Source of the DNA: a bacterium
Lineage (GTDB): Bacteria; SZUA-79; Acidulodesulfobacterales; Acidulodesulfobacteraceae
NCBI GenBank assembly: GCA_021784835.1
Contig: JAJYHI010000009.1
Location: 1-18,830, forward strand
DNA: 18,830 nucleotides
Reading direction: 5' to 3'
A program made the position numbers and the translations under genes. The notes beneath the pieces were generated by a model. It had not been told where the DNA came from, ran no database searches, and was given only the letters and a program-made list of their open reading frames with translations. The first letter of the stretch is position 1. The number at the start of each line of letters is the position of its first letter. This document shows, one piece after another, positions 7,431-14,913 of the stretch.

Positions 7431-7514
7431 GACCTTACCATTTTGTGACGGTGCCAGAATTGAATTCCGTCCTTTCCATTTTGTGACAGTGCCAGAATTG
7501 AATTCTGGCACTGT
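7431..7514. repeat. REP-like palindromic repeat element between gmk and rpoZ
   Basis: Two direct copies of a 37-bp unit (7431-7467 and 7469-7505, period 38 bp) differ at three positions (7432/7470, 7437/7475, 7450/7488). Both contain GTGCCAGAATTGAATTC. The second copy runs into a perfect palindrome (7486-7514) with 14-bp arms, ACAGTGCCAGAATT and AATTCTGGCACTGT, around a single G. The first copy lacks the second arm after 7467. Its G+C content and repeat structure differ from the surrounding AT-rich DNA. Multicopy extragenic palindromes of this look are often spread by REP-associated Y1 (RAYT/TnpA-REP) transposases. That origin is inference, since no transposase lies in the window. Confidence 0.75.
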
Positions 7515-7523
7515 AATATATTT

Positions 7524-7532
7524 ATTATATCA
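7524..7532 (-). promoter_or_regulatory. Possible internal promoter for rpoZ-relA (extended -10)
   Basis: On the minus strand TGATATAAT (7532-7524) matches the extended -10 form TGnTATAAT. No good -35 box is evident upstream, within the end of gmk. A start near 7517 would place the palindromic repeat (7486-7514) in the rpoZ leader RNA. Confidence 0.35.
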
Positions 7533-7544
7533 TTGTTTTTGGAT

Positions 7545-8213
7545 TTAAGCTTTAAATTTATTTAAATTTTTACATCTCTCGGCGATAACGATAGATTTTA
7601 ATTTTGTATATGCCTCTTTTAAATCGTCGTTTGTAATAATATAATCGTAAAATTCACTGCGCTTAATCTCTTCGTAAGCAGTAGATAGCCTTTTATTTAA
7701 TTCGTCGTCGTTTAACCCGCCTCTTTTTTTTAATCTTTCCTTTAATTTTTCATAGGAAGGCGGAGCAATAAATATAGTTATTAAACTATTGCTTTTTAAA
7801 GCGGTATCTTTTTTGTTTTTATATATCTTATTTAGCTTTTCAACGCCCTGAACGTCAATTTCCAATAAAATATCGTATAAAGAATCCGGATTATAAACCG
7901 ATTTGTATGCGGTGCCGTATTTTTTGCCGAAAACATTTGCCCATTCTATAAATTTATCCGACCCTATCATCTTATCGAATTCGGTATCGCTTATAAAATG
8001 ATAGCTGACGCCGTCTATCTCGCCCTCTCTTTTCGCCCTGGTGGTAAAGGAAACACTCGGCTTTATATCTTTAAATTCTTTCAAAAGCATACTGCATAAA
8101 GTAGTTTTTCCGGTGCCGGAAGGAGCGGACACTGCAAAAATTAAACCCTTAGGCTTCCCGTCGCCGTGAAGCGATTCATTCTTAAAATCAATATTTTCCT
8201 TATCATTATTCAT
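7545..8213 (-). CDS. gmk: Guanylate kinase
   Basis: Converts GMP to GDP with ATP. The P-loop SAPSGTGKTTL is at residues 29-39. The GMP-binding region FTTRAKREGEIDGVSYHFI (56-74) and the family's IEWANVFGKKYGT (89-101) follow. The EIDVQGVEKL motif and later helical lid are also present. At 222 aa it is slightly longer than the usual ~205 aa because of a polar N-terminal extension of about 20 residues. The core begins near K22, and no strong ribosome site precedes ATG 8213-8211, so a later start is conceivable, although no in-frame Met lies before the P-loop. It lies 35 bp after remA, and remA-gmk-rpoZ-rel is a known gene order. By supplying GDP it feeds GTP and (p)ppGpp synthesis. Confidence 0.95.
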   Translation of the reverse strand: MNNDKENIDFKNESLHGDGKPKGLIFAVSAPSGTGKTTLCSMLLKEFKDIKPSVSFTTRAKREGEIDGVSYHFISDTEFDKMIGSDKFIEWANVFGKKYGTAYKSVYNPDSLYDILLEIDVQGVEKLNKIYKNKKDTALKSNSLITIFIAPPSYEKLKERLKKRGGLNDDELNKRLSTAYEEIKRSEFYDYIITNDDLKEAYTKLKSIVIAERCKNLNKFKA

Positions 8214-8248
8214 TTTTATATTTTTGATTTTTAAAATTATGTTATTAA

Positions 8249-8500
8249 TTACGTTTGATGCTCTTTCCCTTCTAATCTTGCAATAATCGTTGAAGTATTA
8301 AGCGCAGAAAGTATGATATGTCCCGAATCTGTAATAATAACAGACCTGGTTTTTCTTCCCTCGGTAGCATCTACTAAATTATTTCCATCCTTTGCCGTTT
8401 CTCTAAGTCTTTTCATCGGCGAAGAACTAGGAGAAACTACTGCTACGACTCTGTTCTGCAAAACTACGTTTCCAAACCCTATATTTATAAGTTTTTGCAT
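8249..8500 (-). CDS. remA: RemA/DUF370 family DNA-binding regulator
   Basis: An 83-aa member of the RemA (DUF370) family. The start [20 protein letters not shown] and the second conserved block [20 protein letters not shown] (43-62) are diagnostic. In Bacillus subtilis RemA is a DNA-binding activator of matrix genes, with arginines near positions 18 and 50-51 important. Equivalent arginines here are R17, R50 and R53. In diderm bacteria its role is not established. It sits directly upstream of gmk (35-bp gap), the common arrangement; yicC, often found next to it, is absent and rfaE1 takes its place upstream. No Shine-Dalgarno is visible, but the family N-terminus fixes the start. Confidence 0.93.
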   Translation of the reverse strand: MQKLINIGFGNVVLQNRVVAVVSPSSSPMKRLRETAKDGNNLVDATEGRKTRSVIITDSGHIILSALNTSTIIARLEGKEHQT

Positions 8501-8558
8501 TTAAATAAAAATTAGATTATTTTTATAGAACTTGTTTATTATTTTATATAATTATATA

Positions 8559-9572
8559 TTATAAAGCTTTTTCTTTATTTCGCCGAAAATCCGAAAGTAA
8601 CAGTTCCTCTAACTCGTTAACGCCTACCGCGTATGTTCCAAGCTGGGAAACCGCAATGCTTGCCGCGGCGTTTGCGATATAGCATGCATCGGTAATACAA
8701 GCTCCGACGCTTTTTGCAACAGCCAGCGTCGAAATAACCGTATCTCCTGCACCGGTAACGTCATAAACTTCTTTTGCGCGCGCTTTTAGATGTAAAGGAC
8801 TCCTCTCGTCGTTATAATAAAGCGACATGCCGGACTCTCCCCTTGTTATAAGCAGGTAATCCGGTTTGACTTTTTTCATAACCGCCCTGCCTGCTTTTTC
8901 AAGCGTTTTTTCGTCTTTTATTTTAATGCCTGAACCGCCTGAAGTTTCATTTAAATTTGGAGTTAAGACTGAAACATTTTTATAGAATTTGAAATTTTCA
9001 ACCTTCGGATCAAGAGCTATAAATTTATTCTTTTCTCTTAAAAAATTAACTAAACTTGAAAAAAAATTTTTTTCTATTAATCCTTTGCCGTAATCTGAAA
9101 TTATTACCGCATCTATTTCATCGGCAATATTTTTGATTCCTTCAAGAAGCCTCCTGTAAACCGAAGCATTAAATTTTCCATTATCTTCCCTGTCGAATCT
9201 CACGATTTGCTGATTATGGGCAATTACTCTGGTTTTAATAATCGTTTGAAAATTTTTTAAAGTTAAAATATATGAACTATCGACATTGCCGATTAATTTT
9301 TTTAATATATCGCCGTTATAATCGTTTCCTACTACTCCGGCTATATAAACTTTTGCGCCGAGTTTAGCCACGTTGCTGACAACGTTTGCGGCTCCGCCAG
9401 GCATAAGCTTTTCCGACTTAACGTTAACGACCGGCACCGGAGCTTCGGGAGATATTCTGTTAACGGTTCCGTAAACAAAATGGTCGACCATAATATCTCC
9501 CACGACGAGTATTCTGGCCTGACTAAATTTTTTTACTATATCTATCAAATTTTTTGAAAACGGGATAGGCAT
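8559..9572 (-). CDS. rfaE1: D-glycero-beta-D-manno-heptose-7-phosphate kinase (RfaE domain 1)
   Basis: A PfkB-family kinase that phosphorylates heptose-7-phosphate at C1 on the route to ADP-heptose for the LPS inner core. Visible are ILVVGDIMVDHFVYGTVNRI (21-40), SPEAPVPVV (41-49), the substrate-side GGAANVVSNVAKLGA (59-73), TPNLNE (204-209), and the PfkB signature DVTGAGDTV (271-279) with catalytic D277. At 337 aa it has only the kinase domain. The adenylyltransferase domain of bifunctional HldE is missing, so rfaE2/hldC must lie elsewhere. It is 17 bp downstream of the GT4 gene and 58 bp upstream of remA, joining the LPS genes to the remA-gmk-rpoZ-rel group. Confidence 0.93.
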   Translation of the reverse strand: MPIPFSKNLIDIVKKFSQARILVVGDIMVDHFVYGTVNRISPEAPVPVVNVKSEKLMPGGAANVVSNVAKLGAKVYIAGVVGNDYNGDILKKLIGNVDSSYILTLKNFQTIIKTRVIAHNQQIVRFDREDNGKFNASVYRRLLEGIKNIADEIDAVIISDYGKGLIEKNFFSSLVNFLREKNKFIALDPKVENFKFYKNVSVLTPNLNETSGGSGIKIKDEKTLEKAGRAVMKKVKPDYLLITRGESGMSLYYNDERSPLHLKARAKEVYDVTGAGDTVISTLAVAKSVGACITDACYIANAAASIAVSQLGTYAVGVNELEELLLSDFRRNKEKAL

Positions 9573-9589
9573 CTAATCTGTTTATATTT

Positions 9590-10714
9590 TTATAAATATT
9601 TCATAAATAAATCTATAGTTTTATCCGCACAATTTTCGATATTAAACCTTTCTTTAATGGTTTTTGCGGCAGAATCGGCAAGTTCGTTTAAACCCGACAT
9701 ATTATTATACACGAAAATTAATTTTTGATAAATAGCATTTATATCTCCTTTTTTAACCACAAAACCGTTTTTACCGTCTTCTACCACTTCAGGCATGCCT
9801 CCGGCATCAGAAACGATTACTATCTTTTTCATAGACATTGCTTCTAAAAGTGCAAGCGGAAGTCCTTCTTTCATAGACGGAAAAACGACGACGTCTAATT
9901 CATTTAAAAAAGAAACTAAATTATCGCCTACAAATCCTACAAAATATATGGAGTTATAAATATTTAAATCTTTAGCTCTTTTAATCAGCGCATCCTTAAG
10001 GCTGCCTGCACCGGCAATAAAAAACTTAGCCTCAGGTATTTTAATGAGAACGAATTTTGCTGCTTCGATAAATAAATCTACACCTTTTTCGCGGGAAAGC
10101 CTTGCAATTATACCAACGCTAAACTGTCTTGCCGCATTATCGGCACTATTATGATTATTATTGCCCATATCCTCCGAAAAAAAATATTCTTTTCTTGCCG
10201 GAAGACCTTCCGCTTTGGGATTAAACTTTAAAATATCTATTCCGTTGTAAATAACGCCTAATTTTGTTTCATTCATCCCTTGGGATATTAAATTTTCTCT
10301 TACCGCATTAGATACGCAAATAACGTAATCTCCGTATTTATACTGCGCTTTTTTGTTTAATCCGTGTGCTGTAGAAATAGATTTTTTTTTCGCTATTTTT
10401 GAAGCTAATGCCCCGATAAGATTTGCTTTAGACAAATGCGTATGAACTATATCGAATTTATTCTTTTTTATAAAATATGCAATTTTTAATATCGTAAACG
10501 GATTATATTTAAAATCCACTTTTAATATTTTGAAAGGCAATCCGCTTTTGGAAAAAAACTGCTCTACCGATAAATCCGGATTTTTATTGTTACCGGTAGC
10601 TGCAGAAAGTATAAAAACCTCGTGTCCCTTTTCTATAAATTTTTTTGATAAGTTGGCTACGTAATTCTCTGCTCCTCCAATATTTGACGGAGTAATAAAT
10701 TCTAAAATTTTCAC
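9590..10714 (-). CDS. GT4-family glycosyltransferase (GTG start)
   Basis: A 374-aa GT-B fold glycosyltransferase. The N-terminal acceptor domain begins KILEFITPSNIGGAENYVAN. The C-terminal donor domain starts near 198 (FSVGIIARLSREKGVDLFIE), contains FIAGAGSL (232-239) and has the GT4 EX7E motif with E283 and E291 in KEGLPLALLEAM. An Asn-rich insert at about 180-196 (GNNNHNSADN) separates the two halves. The start codon is GTG (10714-10712) with no evident Shine-Dalgarno. The family N-terminus agrees with this start. It is part of the LPS gene run, 44 bp after the GT2-like gene and 17 bp before rfaE1, and most likely adds a core or side-chain sugar. Donor and acceptor cannot be told from sequence. 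Confidence 0.88.
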   Translation of the reverse strand: MKILEFITPSNIGGAENYVANLSKKFIEKGHEVFILSAATGNNKNPDLSVEQFFSKSGLPFKILKVDFKYNPFTILKIAYFIKKNKFDIVHTHLSKANLIGALASKIAKKKSISTAHGLNKKAQYKYGDYVICVSNAVRENLISQGMNETKLGVIYNGIDILKFNPKAEGLPARKEYFFSEDMGNNNHNSADNAARQFSVGIIARLSREKGVDLFIEAAKFVLIKIPEAKFFIAGAGSLKDALIKRAKDLNIYNSIYFVGFVGDNLVSFLNELDVVVFPSMKEGLPLALLEAMSMKKIVIVSDAGGMPEVVEDGKNGFVVKKGDINAIYQKLIFVYNNMSGLNELADSAAKTIKERFNIENCADKTIDLFMKYL

Positions 10715-10758
10715 TGTAATATATAATGTATGTTATTTGCGTTATTAGTTATTATAAG

Positions 10759-11712
10759 TTATTTATTTTTTAAAAAAGCTCTTATTTTTTTATATGCATT
10801 AGAAGTTTCGTTTATCGAATCTTTTACTATTCTGTAAATAAGCATCTTAAAAAATTGCGAAGTTCCTTTTTTTTCTTTCAAAAACGTTTTAAAATCGTCT
10901 ACTTTCCAGTCTTGTTTTGAAGCAAGTTCTCTGAACGGCGCCGGATGAAAATCTAAATTTTTCCTGTCGATTCTTTCAAGCCATCCAAAGTCGGAATATA
11001 TATACTTATCGATGCGCGGATCGTAATTTGAAACCCAATTTTTCAGCCTGTTAATTATTTGAAAGTTATAAAGCCTTTCCATTTCTTTGTCTTTTTTATA
11101 CATATCTGCCGGATTTTTAGCCCTGCCATAATGAAACATATTGACGTTCAATGGCAAAGCATTTTTATTTTCAATGTTTATTTTGACGCCGTTTAAATCT
11201 TTAAAACCCATAGCGTCGCCCCATGATAAAACAGTTCCATCGTTCCTAATAATTCTTACTTCTCTATCGTAAAAAAATCTTTTTTCCGACCGTTTGGCAT
11301 AAGAAAAATAGCCTCCGAAGAAGTGTATATAGTCAAAAACAAAGCCTTTAACGTTTTTATCGTTAATATTTTCTTCAAGAACGCGTAAAATCTTTTCATA
11401 ATCTTTTTCATGGATGCCTTCGTCGCACTGCACATAAAGCCCATAATCTCCGGTAATATTTTGTATCGCTAAATTGGTTTTTTCGGATAAAATAGTTCCG
11501 CTTTTTTTTGTAATTTTCCAGTCGGATTCTATTAATTTAATTTTAGGATTTAAATCTTTCAGTTTTTCGAGTTCGTTTTTAGTTTGGTCTGCACTTTCGC
11601 ACACGACTACGATAAATTCATCGACTAAAGGAAGCGCCGACATAATAGATTCTTTAAACGGATAACCCATTAATATGCCGTTTCTTATAAAAGTAAAACC
11701 AGAAATTTTCAT
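10759..11712 (-). CDS. GT2-like (GT-A fold) glycosyltransferase
   Basis: A 317-aa protein beginning MKISGFTFIRNG, followed by a Rossmann-like GT-A domain. DEFIVVVCESADQT (31-44) is the first nucleotide-binding strand, and YVQCDEGIHEKDYEKI (93-108) stands where GT-A enzymes carry the acidic DxD-type metal site, here C-D-E. A WGDAMGFKD segment (about 159-167) and an aromatic, basic C-terminal half follow. It is soluble, with no clear membrane helix. Proteins of this type occur in polysaccharide and LPS clusters. The sugar donor is unknown. It lies between the GT9 pair (76-bp gap) and the GT4 gene (44-bp gap). No Shine-Dalgarno is visible. Confidence 0.8.
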   Translation of the reverse strand: MKISGFTFIRNGILMGYPFKESIMSALPLVDEFIVVVCESADQTKNELEKLKDLNPKIKLIESDWKITKKSGTILSEKTNLAIQNITGDYGLYVQCDEGIHEKDYEKILRVLEENINDKNVKGFVFDYIHFFGGYFSYAKRSEKRFFYDREVRIIRNDGTVLSWGDAMGFKDLNGVKINIENKNALPLNVNMFHYGRAKNPADMYKKDKEMERLYNFQIINRLKNWVSNYDPRIDKYIYSDFGWLERIDRKNLDFHPAPFRELASKQDWKVDDFKTFLKEKKGTSQFFKMLIYRIVKDSINETSNAYKKIRAFLKNK

Positions 11713-11788
11713 TTTTTATTTTTATTAAGCTAAATAGTAAATATATTATATATGGTTTAGATTATTTTTAATTTTTTTAAAATTAAAT

Positions 11789-12880
11789 TTAAACTTTAAT
11801 GTGATAATTAAGCAAAAAATCGTATCCTTCTATAAGGTCTTCGTACAAAATATTATTCATACAATCTGGATATCTTTTAATTTTATAGTTTTCGGTATCG
11901 CATAAATTTTTAAAGCAGTGATAGCATCCAATTTTTTTGTCTATTATAAATAATTTATCGGACATAGGGGCGCAAATCGCAGGGTCTGTAGAGCCGAATA
12001 ACGCTATAGTCGGAACTTTAAGCGCCGAAGCTAAATGCATGGTTCCGTTATCTACCGTTACCGCTAATTTTGAAAGATAAATTAATCCGCCGAGAGTAAA
12101 TATATCGGTTAAACCCGTTAAATTAAAGCTCATATGTTTATTTTCGATCTGATCGCATATCTCTTTGGAAATATCTGTATTTTTTTTGCTTCCGGTAATT
12201 ATTACGAAATATCCTTCTTTGTTTAAAAAGTCCGCAAAAACCGAAAATAAGTAAGGCGGCGATTCCTTAGACTTCCTTGTCGAACCTGGAGAAAATAAAG
12301 CTAATTTAAAATTTTCGTCTGTTATTTCCGTTCCGTATCCGTTAAAAGAATTTTGAAGAATATTTTTAGCATTTTTTATATCGCCATCTTCTATATCGTA
12401 AACATAATTTTTGCTAAAATATTTATTGCTTGCGTTAATATAAAACGGTTCGACAAGTTTTAAAGACTTATCGATATTATTTATTTCTCCGTCAAATTTT
12501 ATGGGGTAGCGTAAAAAAAAATTATTTAAAAACTTTTCCTGTCCAACCTGTTTCTTGGAAAGCAGAAATCCAAGCATAGTAAACTTTAAAGAAGTAAGAA
12601 AATTAATGCAAATATAAAATTTACTTCCGTTTGTTTTATTAATATTTCTAAGCGTTAAAAACAGTTTAAAAAATGCCGCAATACCTTTTATACCGTTAAA
12701 TTTATCCGTTTCTATTATTTTATAGATATCTTCGTTTCTTCTCAAAACAGCGGAAGCATTTTTAGAAACGACCACTACTATCCTGCTTTCAGGGAATTTA
12801 AGCTTCAAAGCCCTTATTGCCGGCGTAATAGTTAATACGTCACCGATATAATTATGCCCGAATATTAAAATATCTTTCAT
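11789..12880 (-). CDS. GT9-family heptosyltransferase (second of a tandem pair)
   Basis: A 363-aa GT9 (ADP-heptose:LPS heptosyltransferase) protein. The N-terminal motif DILIFGHNYIGDVLTITPAI (3-22) places the likely catalytic aspartate at D14. The C-terminal donor domain has FSPGSTRKSKE (196-206), VDNGTMHLASAL (277-288) and ALFGSTDPAICAP (293-305). A cysteine set follows at C319, C322, C327 and C340, common in the family. It resembles the WaaF/RfaQ side of the family slightly more than WaaC, but the exact acceptor is not decidable. Its start lies 29 bp inside the end of the upstream GT9 gene, so translational coupling is likely. The N-terminal motif rules out a later start. Confidence 0.88.
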   Translation of the reverse strand: MKDILIFGHNYIGDVLTITPAIRALKLKFPESRIVVVVSKNASAVLRRNEDIYKIIETDKFNGIKGIAAFFKLFLTLRNINKTNGSKFYICINFLTSLKFTMLGFLLSKKQVGQEKFLNNFFLRYPIKFDGEINNIDKSLKLVEPFYINASNKYFSKNYVYDIEDGDIKNAKNILQNSFNGYGTEITDENFKLALFSPGSTRKSKESPPYLFSVFADFLNKEGYFVIITGSKKNTDISKEICDQIENKHMSFNLTGLTDIFTLGGLIYLSKLAVTVDNGTMHLASALKVPTIALFGSTDPAICAPMSDKLFIIDKKIGCYHCFKNLCDTENYKIKRYPDCMNNILYEDLIEGYDFLLNYHIKV

Positions 12881-13934
12881 TTTTTATTAAATAATCCTTT
12901 TTAATTATATCTAATACAGAGTCTGGAGTAATTCTTTTCATGCATAATACGCATTCCGTTAAATTTTTATCGTCTATTTTATTAAGAGGGCATTCTTTTT
13001 TAAAGCAGGGAATACATATAAGGTTGTCCCTTAATACCGTAAAATTTTTTCCTACCGGTCCTGTAAGATTAGGATCCGTCGGCCCAAATAAAGCTATTGT
13101 TTTAAGGCTGTCTATTGAAGCCGCTACGTGCATTAGTCCAGAATCGGGCGTTATAAAATAATCCATTTTAGATAACAGTTCTTTAGCCTGCTTGAGCGTC
13201 GTTTTTCCGATTGCGCTGACTACGTTTTTGCCGTTTAATGCCTGCAATATTTCATCGGATAGATATTCTTCCCCTTTGCCGCCAAAAATTATTATATGTA
13301 TATTATCGCCAAAAAAATCCAATAGCCGCCTTGAAATTTCTATAAAATATTTTGTAGGCCATCTTTTAGTTTTCCAAGTTCCGGTAGGATTTATGCCTAT
13401 AAATATTTTGTTTTCAATATTTTCAAAACTATTTTTTAAGAAATCTTCGGCAAATTTTTTATCCTCCGGCGAGGTAATAAGAACGGGCTGAGGCTTCTCA
13501 ATTTTTGCTCCGCCGCTGTTTTCCGCCAAAAAAAGATAAAAATTTACCGCATGCTCTAAGGGTCTTCCCTGTCTTACAATTTTTCTATTACATAAAAAAC
13601 CTAACTTTGCATATTCTTCGTAATATCTGACCGGAGCGCCGCTTAAAAAAGAGAAAATAGACGTTCTATCAACACCCTGCAAATCGATAACTATATCGTA
13701 GCGAAAATTTCTGATTTTTTTTATTAAAGACAAATAATCCCTAAATTTAAATTTTTTTTTATCTACAACAAGAACCTCGTCTACGTTTGGATTTAATAAG
13801 GCTATGTCTTTAGATTTATCTTCGATAAGCCAAGTTATAAAACTGTTTGGATAGCCTTTTCTGATAGACTCTACCGCAGGGGTCGCAAGAAGGCAGTCTC
13901 CTATTGAACTTAATTTTATAATAAGTATATTCAT
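12852..13934 (-). CDS. GT9-family heptosyltransferase, WaaC-like (first of a tandem pair)
   Basis: A 360-aa GT9 protein. The N-terminus MNILIIKLSSIGDCLLATPA puts the family catalytic aspartate at D13. YDIVIDLQGVDRTS (79-92), HAVNFYLF (128-135), GINPTGTWKTKRWP (180-193), TPDSGLMHVAAS (262-273) and ALFGPTDPNLTGP (281-293) follow the heptosyltransferase I (WaaC) pattern best. Cysteines at C307, C310, C315, C328 and C331 form a C-terminal cluster. It would add the first L-glycero-D-manno-heptose to Kdo-lipid A. AAGG (around 13938-13941) precedes the ATG closely. It is 82 bp downstream of the NodB gene and overlaps the next gene by 29 bp. Confidence 0.88.
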   Translation of the reverse strand: MNILIIKLSSIGDCLLATPAVESIRKGYPNSFITWLIEDKSKDIALLNPNVDEVLVVDKKKFKFRDYLSLIKKIRNFRYDIVIDLQGVDRTSIFSFLSGAPVRYYEEYAKLGFLCNRKIVRQGRPLEHAVNFYLFLAENSGGAKIEKPQPVLITSPEDKKFAEDFLKNSFENIENKIFIGINPTGTWKTKRWPTKYFIEISRRLLDFFGDNIHIIIFGGKGEEYLSDEILQALNGKNVVSAIGKTTLKQAKELLSKMDYFITPDSGLMHVAASIDSLKTIALFGPTDPNLTGPVGKNFTVLRDNLICIPCFKKECPLNKIDDKNLTECVLCMKRITPDSVLDIIKKDYLIKNERYFNIRA

Positions 13935-13953
13935 TAACCTTCATACTTCATTA

Positions 13954-14002
13954 TATTTTTATAATGAACACAATAATTTATCTTTATGTTCATATAAAAA
14001 TA
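13954..14002. repeat. Long AT-rich stem-loop between NodB and GT9 genes
   Basis: TATTTTTATAATGAACA (13954-13970) pairs with TGTTCATATAAAAATA (13987-14002), with one bulged A and a 16-nt loop. The inner ATGAACA/TGTTCAT part is perfect. It lies in the leader between two codirectional genes. No T-run follows on the minus strand, so an RNA processing or stability role is as likely as termination. Confidence 0.4.
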
Positions 14003-14016
14003 AAGATAAAGATAAA

Positions 14017-14802
14017 TTAATAAAAAAGTCTGACCTTAAAAATCTTTTTTTTAAATTTAAAAAAATCGGTATTATGTCTTATAGCCACTCTTTTTAATGC
14101 AAAAAAATCGGCCTTTTTTTTCACTATACCGGTTTTAGTTATACAGGCTCCGTCAAAACCGGCTTTTATAACAAGCGATTTAACGTCCTCGTTATAATCG
14201 CCGTATGGATATGCAAAAAAATTTATTTTAATATTTAAGAGTTCCTCTAATTTTTTTTTAGAGTCCGATATTTCATCGAAAGCTTTTTCCGGATAAATTT
14301 GGGTAAGATGGGGATGCGTTACAGTATGTGCGCCTATTTCGATACCGTATTCCGTCAGCTCCTTAAGCTCCGATACGCTTAACATTTCGTCTTTATTTTC
14401 TCCGTTTTTAATATCCCACTCGTTTAGTCCTCCTGTAAGTCCGGAAACCATAAAAACCGTAGCATTTACCCCATTATCGCGAATTATTTTAAATCCACCT
14501 GAATAAACGGATTTAGAGCCGTCGTCAAAAGTTATTGAGACATATTTTTTATTATTATTTATTTTTAACTGTTCCCCTAAATCATTAAGTCGTCCGTCTT
14601 TTTTATTTTCACCTGCGTAATAATAATCATACGTCTTTTTTAATTCAGACAACGTTAAAAAAGAATAACCAGCATTTTTCAAATATTTAATCTGCCTGTC
14701 GAAATTTTCTTCGGTAACGTATAAACCCGGAAATTTGGCGTTTTCGGGGTACCTTCCTATCTTATGATATAAAAGAATTATAAATTTTGGGTTTTTAATC
14801 AT
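14017..14802 (-). CDS. NodB-homology polysaccharide deacetylase
   Basis: A 261-aa carbohydrate esterase family 4 protein. The catalytic motifs are all present: TFDDG (91-95, with the base and metal aspartates D93-D94), HTVTH (159-163, metal ligands H159 and H163) and FAYPYGDYNE (196-205). The N-terminus MIKNPKFIILLYHKIGRYP enters the fold directly, with no signal peptide, so it probably acts in the cytoplasm on a sugar or lipid-linked precursor. It is the first gene of the minus-strand series that continues into the heptosyltransferases, which suggests a role in LPS or related glycan assembly. The substrate is not known. Its promoter region (14803-14913) is shared with the divergent GT2 gene. 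Confidence 0.88.
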   Translation of the reverse strand: MIKNPKFIILLYHKIGRYPENAKFPGLYVTEENFDRQIKYLKNAGYSFLTLSELKKTYDYYYAGENKKDGRLNDLGEQLKINNNKKYVSITFDDGSKSVYSGGFKIIRDNGVNATVFMVSGLTGGLNEWDIKNGENKDEMLSVSELKELTEYGIEIGAHTVTHPHLTQIYPEKAFDEISDSKKKLEELLNIKINFFAYPYGDYNEDVKSLVIKAGFDGACITKTGIVKKKADFFALKRVAIRHNTDFFKFKKKIFKVRLFY

Positions 14803-14834
14803 ATCTTGTTTATATTATTTTATATTATACTATA

Positions 14835-14864
14835 ATTATAAATTTTTTAAATTCAAATTGTAAA
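14835..14864 (-). promoter_or_regulatory. Candidate promoter for the NodB-led minus-strand series
   Basis: On the minus strand TTTACA (14864-14859) is followed after 18 bp by TATAAT (14840-14835), giving a leader of about 25 nt to the ATG at 14802. The region is so AT-rich that other pairings are possible. Confidence 0.35.
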
Positions 14865-14886
14865 TTATTTAAAAACATTATAAGAT
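14858..14886 (+). promoter_or_regulatory. Candidate promoter for the GT2-mpg pair
   Basis: TTGTAA (14858-14863) is followed after 17 bp by TAAGAT (14881-14886). The predicted start is only about 20 nt before the ATG at 14914. Its -35 box overlaps the -35 box of the divergent promoter (14859-14864). Confidence 0.35.
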
Positions 14887-14913
14887 ATTTATAAGGGACA
14901 TGAATATTTAAAT

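Noticed and set aside
10732..10763. Four GTTATT hexamers around the GT2-like stop codon
   Set aside because: Spacing is irregular (9, 7 and 10 bp) and the sequence is AT-rich, so chance repetition is the simplest explanation.
13192..13491. 99-codon plus-strand frame inside the GT9 gene
   Set aside because: It is a shadow of the WaaC-like heptosyltransferase on the other strand, with no ribosome site and no family features.
14900..14911. Three-codon frame (ATG AAT ATT TAA) just before the GT2 gene
   Set aside because: AAGGG is only 2 nt from its ATG, too close for a good start, and nothing suggests a leader peptide; recorded only because it sits between the AAGGG and the real start.
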